This document shows positions 13,823 to 17,927 of a stretch of DNA of 17,927 nt, one piece after another. Numbering within the stretch: position 1 is the stretch's first letter; each line of letters starts with the position of its first letter. The stretch comes from JAGQUL01 sp038212015. GTDB taxonomy: Bacteria; Actinomycetota; Thermoleophilia; Gaiellales; SKUG01. Position numbers and translations under genes: made by a program. The stretch lies in NCBI GenBank assembly GCA_038212015.1, contig JBBQUY010000072.1, positions 1 to 17,927 on the forward strand, given 5' to 3'. Below the pieces are notes generated by a model. It was not told the origin of the DNA, ran no database searches, and saw only the letters and a program-made list of their open reading frames with translations.

Positions 13823-15277
13823 ATGGACCGCAGCCCGGACCACGAAGAGGGAATCGACCGACGCGAACTGAGCGAGATCGCTGGGCGCATCCGTTCGGAG
13901 GCCTGGGAGCTCGCCGAGCGCTGGAGCGTCGTCGCGGCCGAGGCCGCTCCCGCTTCCACGCCGCGAGCCGGCGAGCAGCTGACGCGATTCGGTGAGATCC
14001 CTGCGTTCCTGGCTGCGCTCGCCCACCACCTCGACCGCCTCGCCGCCGGCGACCCGACGCTCGGCGCGGCGATCACCGCCCAGGCGACCGAAGGCCATCC
14101 CGACTACGCGATGCCGCTGTCCGATGACGGGCTGCGCGCCGCGGCGATCGAGCACGCCAAGTCGCGAGCAGCCGCAGGCTATGACCAGCGCGACATGCTC
14201 GCGGAGTTCGTCGCGCTGCGGCGCGTGCTGTGGGAGCACTTCGCCGACTCGGGCGCATCCGAGCGCCCGACCTTCGAGGGCGAGCGGATCGTCAACCTGC
14301 TGCTCGACACGGTCATCGTCGAAGCGGCGGACCAGTTCTTCTCGGAGCTGACGGAAGCGCTCGTGCGCCGCGCCGAGCGCGACGCGCTGACCGACCTGTA
14401 CAACCGCCAGGCCTTCCACGACAAGCTCGGCCGGGAAATGGCGCGTGCACGCCGTTTCGGTCGCGAGCTGACGGTCGTCACGATCGACCTCGACGCCTTC
14501 AAGCAGGTCAACGACACGCTCGGACACCTGGCCGGCGACGCGGTGCTCAAGCGCCTTGCGACGCTGCTCACGACCCATACGCGCGAGCACGACATCGTCG
14601 GACGGCTCGGTGGCGACGAGTTCGCCGTCGCGCTGGTCGAGGCAGGGATGGCGACGGCCAAGGACCTGATCCGCCGCCTGCGCATCCACCTGGTGCCGGC
14701 GCGACGACAGTTCGGCCTGCCGCGCGAGTTCGGCATCTCGTTCGGCGCTGCGTGCTTTCCAGGCGACGGCGACACCGTCGAGAAGCTGTTGTTCCACGCG
14801 GACGGCGGGCTCTACAAGCAGAAGGGTCCGGGTCGCGGCCTCAAGATGGAGCAGGCCGGACATGCCCCGCACCTGGGTGCCGTGCGCGTGCTCGTGGCCG
14901 ACGACGATTCCGGGCTGCGCGCACTGTGCCGGGCCGCGCTCGAGACGGAGGGCTTCGAGGTCGTGGAAGCCGCGAACGGCGACGAGGCGGTCGACCGCGC
15001 ACTCGAGCGCGCGCCGGACGTGATGCTGCTCGACCTGTCGATGCCGCATCGAGACGGCTGGCAGGTGCTCGATGCGCTTGCCGCCAACGAGGCGACGAAG
15101 GGCGTGCCGGTGGTGATGATGACCGGCAGCGCGAGCCAGGAGAACCTGGAGCGCGCCGACCGCGCAGGCGTCCTTGACTTCCTGTCGAAGCCCTTCGAGC
15201 CGGTGGAGCTCGTGTCGACGATCCATCACGTGCTCGAGATGACCGAGGAACGCGCGGTCATCGGCGAAGCGAGCTGA
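13823..15277 (+). CDS. Diguanylate cyclase with N-terminal RsbRD-like domain and C-terminal receiver domain
   Basis: The protein (484 residues) has an all-helical N-terminal region (about 15-180) with the H-x3-R-x3-GYDQRDMLAEFVALRR pattern reminiscent of RsbRD-type sensor domains. A GGDEF domain (about 185-345) follows, and then a receiver domain (about 352-472). The active site is GGDEF at 263-267, and the allosteric I-site RxxD is present (R254, D257), so product inhibition is expected. DLDAFKQVNDTLGH is the substrate-binding segment. Receiver residues are DDD (360-362), D404, T434 and K456. Receiver domains usually precede GGDEF, so this order is reversed. ATG 13823 is well supported by AGGAG seven bases upstream. 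The frame is open to 13751 but without a site. Together with the HD-GYP protein it forms an opposing c-di-GMP pair. Confidence 0.92.
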   Translation: MDRSPDHEEGIDRRELSEIAGRIRSEAWELAERWSVVAAEAAPASTPRAGEQLTRFGEIPAFLAALAHHLDRLAAGDPTLGAAITAQATEGHPDYAMPLSDDGLRAAAIEHAKSRAAAGYDQRDMLAEFVALRRVLWEHFADSGASERPTFEGERIVNLLLDTVIVEAADQFFSELTEALVRRAERDALTDLYNRQAFHDKLGREMARARRFGRELTVVTIDLDAFKQVNDTLGHLAGDAVLKRLATLLTTHTREHDIVGRLGGDEFAVALVEAGMATAKDLIRRLRIHLVPARRQFGLPREFGISFGAACFPGDGDTVEKLLFHADGGLYKQKGPGRGLKMEQAGHAPHLGAVRVLVADDDSGLRALCRAALETEGFEVVEAANGDEAVDRALERAPDVMLLDLSMPHRDGWQVLDALAANEATKGVPVVMMTGSASQENLERADRAGVLDFLSKPFEPVELVSTIHHVLEMTEERAVIGEAS

Positions 15278-15293
15278 CGCGCCGGCGCCGTCT

Positions 15294-15328
15294 TACGAAC
15301 CGTCATACGAACCGTCTGCCGATTCGTG
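15294..15328 (+). promoter_or_regulatory. Candidate autoregulatory operator of the toxin-antitoxin operon
   Basis: TACGAACCGTC occurs twice in direct orientation (15294-15304 and 15306-15316), 12 bases apart. An imperfect inverted partner TTCGTG lies at 15323-15328. The array ends one base before the -10 hexamer, which is where ribbon-helix-helix antitoxins usually bind to repress their own operon. Confidence 0.55.
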
Positions 15329-15329
15329 C

Positions 15330-15335
15330 TACGGT
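15330..15335 (+). promoter_or_regulatory. Leaderless -10 element of the antitoxin gene
   Basis: TACGGT, then six bases, then ATG 15342. No ribosome binding site is present. This spacing supports ATG 15342 over GTG 15336 as the start. Confidence 0.5.
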
Positions 15336-15341
15336 GTGGAC

Positions 15342-15623
15342 ATGGTTCCGGTCACGGTCAAGTTCGACGACGACACCCTCGCCCAGCTCGACGCGTTCAT
15401 CGAGCGCGGCGCGGCGGGAAACCGCACCGAGGCGCTGCGCGCGGCGCTCAAGTCGTGGCTCAAGGCGCAGCGCGACGCGGAGCTCGTCGAGCAATATCGG
15501 AAGGGTTACGGCGAATTCCCCGTCGAAGAGGATCCGGATCTGGCGCCCTGGACGAACCTGACGGCCGAGGATCGCGGCAGTGCGCACGACGAACTCGGCG
15601 AACCGTGGGACTTCGGCGAATGA
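15342..15623 (+). CDS. Ribbon-helix-helix antitoxin of a MazEF-type pair
   Basis: The 93-residue protein begins with a ribbon-helix-helix fold. The DNA-contacting strand is PVTVKFDD, helix one is DTLAQLDAFIERG, and helix two begins NRTEALRAALKSWL. The acidic C-terminal tail (about 60-93) likely wraps and neutralises the toxin. The stop overlaps the toxin start by four bases (ATGA), giving coupled translation. The protein probably represses its own promoter through the TACGAACCGTC repeats. It is the ribbon-helix-helix class seen with many actinobacterial MazF toxins, rather than the AbrB-fold MazE of E. coli. Start choice rests on the leaderless -10. GTG 15336 would add two residues. Confidence 0.87.
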   Translation: MVPVTVKFDDDTLAQLDAFIERGAAGNRTEALRAALKSWLKAQRDAELVEQYRKGYGEFPVEEDPDLAPWTNLTAEDRGSAHDELGEPWDFGE

Positions 15624-15934
15624 TCGAGCGTGGCGGGGTCTTCATCGCTGACCTGACGTCGGGCCGGCGCCCCGTCGTGGTCGTCACGCGGGACGTGGCG
15701 ATCCCCTTGCTCAGGCGCGTCACGGTCGCGCCCATCACGCGGCGCGTGCGTGGCATTGACACCGAGGTTCCGGTTGGTCGATCCGAGGGGCTGCCGACGG
15801 ACTCCGTCGTCAACTGTGACAACCTGGAGACGATCGCCCAGCGCAGCCTTGACCGCCGTCTGGGCACCCTCGGCCCTGAACGCCGCCGCCAGCTCGACCA
15901 TGCCCTGCGCATCGCGCTTGAACTGGACGAGTAG
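15620..15934 (+). CDS. MazF/PemK-family endoribonuclease toxin
   Basis: The 104-residue toxin matches the family from end to end. It has GGVFIADLTSGRRPVVVVTRD at the N-terminus, TVAPITRRVRGIDTEVPVG in the middle with the conserved basic and Thr residues of the active site, then GLPTDSVVNCDNLETI. MazF proteins cleave mRNA (sometimes rRNA or tRNA) at short single-stranded motifs and arrest growth when the antitoxin decays. The start overlaps the antitoxin stop. All hallmark motifs are intact, so it should be functional. Its TAG stop also forms the first bases of a -10 element for the next gene. Cleavage specificity cannot be told from sequence. Confidence 0.92.
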   Translation: MIERGGVFIADLTSGRRPVVVVTRDVAIPLLRRVTVAPITRRVRGIDTEVPVGRSEGLPTDSVVNCDNLETIAQRSLDRRLGTLGPERRRQLDHALRIALELDE

Positions 15935-15937
15935 ACT
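15932..15937 (+). promoter_or_regulatory. Candidate -10 element of the HMA-like gene, overlapping the toxin stop codon
   Basis: TAGACT begins with the toxin's TAG stop. A start near 15944 would give a short leader carrying the purine-rich AGGAAAGG before ATG 15966, letting the next gene escape the toxin operon's autorepression. Confidence 0.4.
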
Positions 15938-15965
15938 TGCGCGGAAGCAGGAAAGGCACACTCCC

Positions 15966-16193
15966 ATGCGCGAACGAATCACACTTGAGCAGATCCGCTG
16001 CGAACGCTGCGTCAGCCGCCTCGCGGAGCACCTCGGCCCGCTCAAGGGACTCAACGACGCCCGCATCGAGATGGGTACGAGCAGCATCGTCGTGGACTAC
16101 GACGACGAGCAGCGCGACGCGCTCGATGCCGCGATCCACAAGGCGAACTTCAAGGTGACGCAGCGCGAGGAACTGGCCGCGGAAGCGGTCTGA
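15966..16193 (+). CDS. Small heavy-metal-associated-like (HMA) protein
   Basis: The 75-residue protein has a ferredoxin-like pattern. It starts with a strand (ERITLEQI), then the CxxC metal-binding loop RCERC (C12, C15), helix VSRLAEHLGPLKG, strands ARIEMG and SIVVDYDD, and a second helix. This resembles small copper/zinc chaperones, though the usual GMTCxxC is replaced by IRCERC and the loop lacks the Met. No metal ATPase or metalloregulator is in the window. It follows the mazF-like toxin by 31 bases with its own possible promoter, and AGGAAAGG precedes the start by about ten bases. Metal binding is likely, but the metal and partner are unknown. Confidence 0.75.
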   Translation: MRERITLEQIRCERCVSRLAEHLGPLKGLNDARIEMGTSSIVVDYDDEQRDALDAAIHKANFKVTQREELAAEAV

Positions 16194-16214
16194 GCTTCGC
16201 GTACTGCTCCTGGA

Positions 16215-17318
16215 TCAGCCGAGGAAGTCGGCGACGATCGCTTCAGCCTGCGTATCCCACTGCGCGTATGCGCGGGGGTACGCGCTGATCTGCACTGACT
16301 GCGCGAGCAGGGTCTTCTCCTTGCCCGGATCCTTCTTGTCGTTCGGGATCGCCTTCTCGAAGAACTTCTTCGCGGCGTACTCGGGATCGGAGATTTGGGC
16401 GCGGGTACCCCAGCCGGCGCTCGGGCGCTGCTGGAACAGGCCGAGGGAGTCGTGGTCCTTGCTGTCGACCGACGCATCGTTCTTGATCGTCGATTCCTGG
16501 ATCATCGTGGCGACGGCGGTCTCGAGCACCTTCTTGTTGGCACCCATCTCCTGACCGACGCGGAGCACGGTCTCGGTGAGCTTGGCCTGCTCCGGGGTCA
16601 TCGGCGAGGACTTCACCTTGTGCTTGGCGGGATCGATCGATCCTCCGCCGGTACCCGGAAGCGGCGGTGCCTCGGGAAGCTGTTCGGCCTTCTTGGGCTT
16701 GTCGGACTTCTTCGCCTCGACCGCGGGGGCCTGGCCGACCGTCTCGCCGGCAGCCTTGGCGGCGCTCATGCCGCAGCCACAGCCGCAGCCGGCGGCAGCG
16801 GGCGACTGGACTGGTGACTGCTCGGGTGACTTGCCGGGTGCGCCGCCGCCTTCGACACCGGCACCGGAATCGCCAGCCACCGCGCCACCGCCACCTTGCA
16901 CGCCGGCCGCGCCGGCCTGTGCCTGAGCGGCGGGCATCTGCGACTGGAGCGCCGTGACGAGGCTCGTCAGCGCGGTCACGAGCTGCTGGAGGACGGGAAG
17001 GATCGCGTTGAGATCGACGGGTCCGCCACCGGCGACGGGCGTCGGAGTCGGCGCGGGCGCCGGCGCGGGCTGCGGCTGCGGGACCACTGGAGCCGGCGCG
17101 GGCTGCGCGAGCTGACCGCCGCCGTACGCGCCCTGGATGGCGCTTGGCTGGACGGGAACCTGCATGGGCGACTGCGCTGCACCGCCACCCTGGATCGGTG
17201 CCTGGATGGGCGACTGGATCGGTGATCCCATGCCACCACCCTGGACGGGCATCTGCATGGGCGACTGCATCGGCGGAGCGATAGGCAGCGCAGACGTTGT
17301 TGGCGCGGTGCTGGACAC
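16215..17318 (-). CDS. Low-complexity protein with SPxQ repeats, GCGCGCG motif and C-terminal lysozyme-like module
   Basis: The predicted 367-residue protein starts at GTG 17318, supported by GAGGGGGG seven bases upstream. The frame runs in phase to TTG 17462 without a comparable site. Residues 15-57 hold about two and a half copies of a repeat of SPxQ/APxQ units ending in QGGG. Pro/Ala-rich segments, a hydrophobic stretch (about 102-126), a GCGCGCG motif (177-183) and a Lys/Pro linker follow. Residues 245-367 resemble an actinobacterial lysozyme/transglycosylase-like module. It has TMIQESTIKND with E275 as candidate catalytic acid, the DSLGLFQQRPSAGWG motif, then a region ending in AYPRAYAQWDTQAEAI. 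Relatives are normally exported, but no Sec signal peptide is visible. Cell-wall binding or cleavage is inference. Confidence 0.82.
   Translation of the reverse strand: MSSTAPTTSALPIAPPMQSPMQMPVQGGGMGSPIQSPIQAPIQGGGAAQSPMQVPVQPSAIQGAYGGGQLAQPAPAPVVPQPQPAPAPAPTPTPVAGGGPVDLNAILPVLQQLVTALTSLVTALQSQMPAAQAQAGAAGVQGGGGAVAGDSGAGVEGGGAPGKSPEQSPVQSPAAAGCGCGCGMSAAKAAGETVGQAPAVEAKKSDKPKKAEQLPEAPPLPGTGGGSIDPAKHKVKSSPMTPEQAKLTETVLRVGQEMGANKKVLETAVATMIQESTIKNDASVDSKDHDSLGLFQQRPSAGWGTRAQISDPEYAAKKFFEKAIPNDKKDPGKEKTLLAQSVQISAYPRAYAQWDTQAEAIVADFLG
16770..16790 (-). other. GCGCGCG-coding motif
   Basis: The codons read alternating Gly and Cys, seven residues with three cysteines, in an otherwise cysteine-free central region. 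Such a motif could bind metal, carry a lipid or crosslink. Confidence 0.7.
17148..17276 (-). repeat. In-frame repeat coding SPxQ-type units
   Basis: Codons for residues 15-57 encode repeats of P(M/I)QSP(M/I)Q followed by P(V/I)QGGG with a period of 17-18 residues. The repetition is visible in the DNA as recurring blocks. Confidence 0.75.
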
Positions 17319-17519
17319 GGCGAGACCCCCCTCGAATGAGCACGCAGTGGCGAGCTGCGGGCGGGCGACGGTGCGTCGTGCTGGACCCCCTCGGCCATGC
17401 ACGGCGCGACATACGGCGACGTCGCTTGCATCCAAGGTCACCCAAGTCGGTGAAACGCGCAAGGGGGAAATGTCGATACGCGCGGACGCGGGCGTTCAGC
17501 CGTGGCTCACGGCGCGGGC
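17319..17519 (-). other. 201-base spacer before the lysozyme-like gene
   Basis: It holds the GAGGGGGG ribosome binding site at 17326-17333. No confident promoter, hairpin or known riboswitch was recognised. The in-phase reading extension here has weaker codon bias and is treated as leader. Confidence 0.5.
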
Positions 17520-17912
17520 TCAGGCAGCCTGTTCGTCGTCGGCGAGGTCCTCGCCGCCGAACGGATTGCGGCGAACATCCTGCAGTGCCAGGCGCAGGCA
17601 GTCGAGCGCGCGCTTGCCCGGATCCTGGGCGTAGAGCACGGTGTGGTTGCCGATCAGCACGGCAGCGGCATCGTCGCTCACCACGCCCACGCCCCTCTGC
17701 GCCGCCCAGCCGACGAGCTGCGCTTCCAGCGCGTCGGGGGGCGACATGAGCGTCGATCCGTCCTCGCCGTGCGCGGCGACCAGCTGGAGCTCCGCCCCCA
17801 CGCGCTCGTAGATCGCGAATCGGCGACAGCCCACGCGCGCGGCGAGCACGCGCAGGTCGACCGTGCCGTCGTCAGCGGGCACCGGCACGGGAGTCGACGA
17901 CAACCGCCCCAT
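17520..17912 (-). CDS. Unidentified protein, possibly GAF-like, perhaps N-terminally cut by the window edge
   Basis: The frame reads 130 residues from ATG 17912 (GGAG lies a few bases upstream) to the stop at 17520, but it stays open to the window edge, so the real start may lie outside. The segment VLAARVGCRRFAIYERVGAELQLVAAHG looks like the first half of a GAF domain. The rest (LIGNHTVLYAQDPGKRALDCLRLALQDV) is not typical of one. The C-terminus is acidic. No catalytic motif was seen, and the family is not recognised with confidence. It is on the same strand as the lysozyme-like gene, 201 bases upstream of it. Confidence 0.6.
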   Translation of the reverse strand: MGRLSSTPVPVPADDGTVDLRVLAARVGCRRFAIYERVGAELQLVAAHGEDGSTLMSPPDALEAQLVGWAAQRGVGVVSDDAAAVLIGNHTVLYAQDPGKRALDCLRLALQDVRRNPFGGEDLADDEQAA

Positions 17913-17927
17913 GAGCTCCGGACCCAG

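Noticed and set aside
13610..15229. Long minus-strand open frame opposite the diguanylate cyclase
   Set aside because: The plus strand encodes intact GGDEF and receiver motifs. The antisense product has no recognisable domain.
15278..15293. Terminator after the diguanylate cyclase
   Set aside because: GCGCCGGCGC is palindromic, but the possible stem has central mismatches and only a two-base T run follows.

Overview
The window is a high-GC bacterial chromosome segment. G/C dominates third codon positions in every gene. The actinobacterial-type 4-hydroxyphenylpyruvate dioxygenase, the repeated leaderless TANNNT promoters and a lysozyme-like module common in actinobacteria point to Actinomycetota. 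The abundance of c-di-GMP enzymes and orphan histidine kinases would suit Thermoleophilia/Solirubrobacterales, but that rank is a guess.

Layout. (1) Positions 1-7548 hold three enzymes of tyrosine/homogentisate catabolism on the minus strand: homogentisate 1,2-dioxygenase (cut by the left edge), a fumarylacetoacetase-type hydrolase, and 4-hydroxyphenylpyruvate dioxygenase. Threaded between them on the plus strand are three paralogous membrane histidine kinases. None has a response regulator next to it, and patches of near-identical DNA suggest gene conversion among them. Maleylacetoacetate isomerase is not in the window. (2) Positions 7549-10252 hold a promoter and operator region rich in GTTGC/GCAAC elements, then a UvrA paralogue lacking the UvrB-binding region. 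(3) Positions 10346-11532 hold a translationally coupled pair of small XRE-type HTH proteins. A 348-bp non-coding stretch follows, packed with staircase tandem repeats, twin palindromes 31 bp apart and CGTGAC iterons at exact 11-bp spacing. It leads into a small Cys-rich protein. (4) Positions 11505-15277 hold a flavin-reductase-like protein, a REC/HD-GYP c-di-GMP phosphodiesterase, a divergent small His/Pro-rich protein, and a diguanylate cyclase with an unusual C-terminal receiver domain. (5) Positions 15330-16193 hold a MazEF-type toxin-antitoxin pair with repeat operators, followed by a small CxxC heavy-metal-associated (HMA-like) protein. (6) Positions 16215-17927 hold a low-complexity protein with SPxQ repeats, a GCGCGCG motif and a C-terminal lysozyme-like module, then an unidentified protein running to the right edge.

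Working together. The three catabolic enzymes act sequentially: 4-hydroxyphenylpyruvate to homogentisate, homogentisate to maleylacetoacetate, and (after isomerisation elsewhere) fumarylacetoacetate to fumarate and acetoacetate. The interleaved kinases could sense a related signal, though this is inference from position only. The phosphodiesterase and cyclase form an opposing c-di-GMP pair, each with a receiver domain, so both could be driven by kinases such as the orphan trio. No rRNA, tRNA, CRISPR array, insertion sequence or prophage genes were seen.
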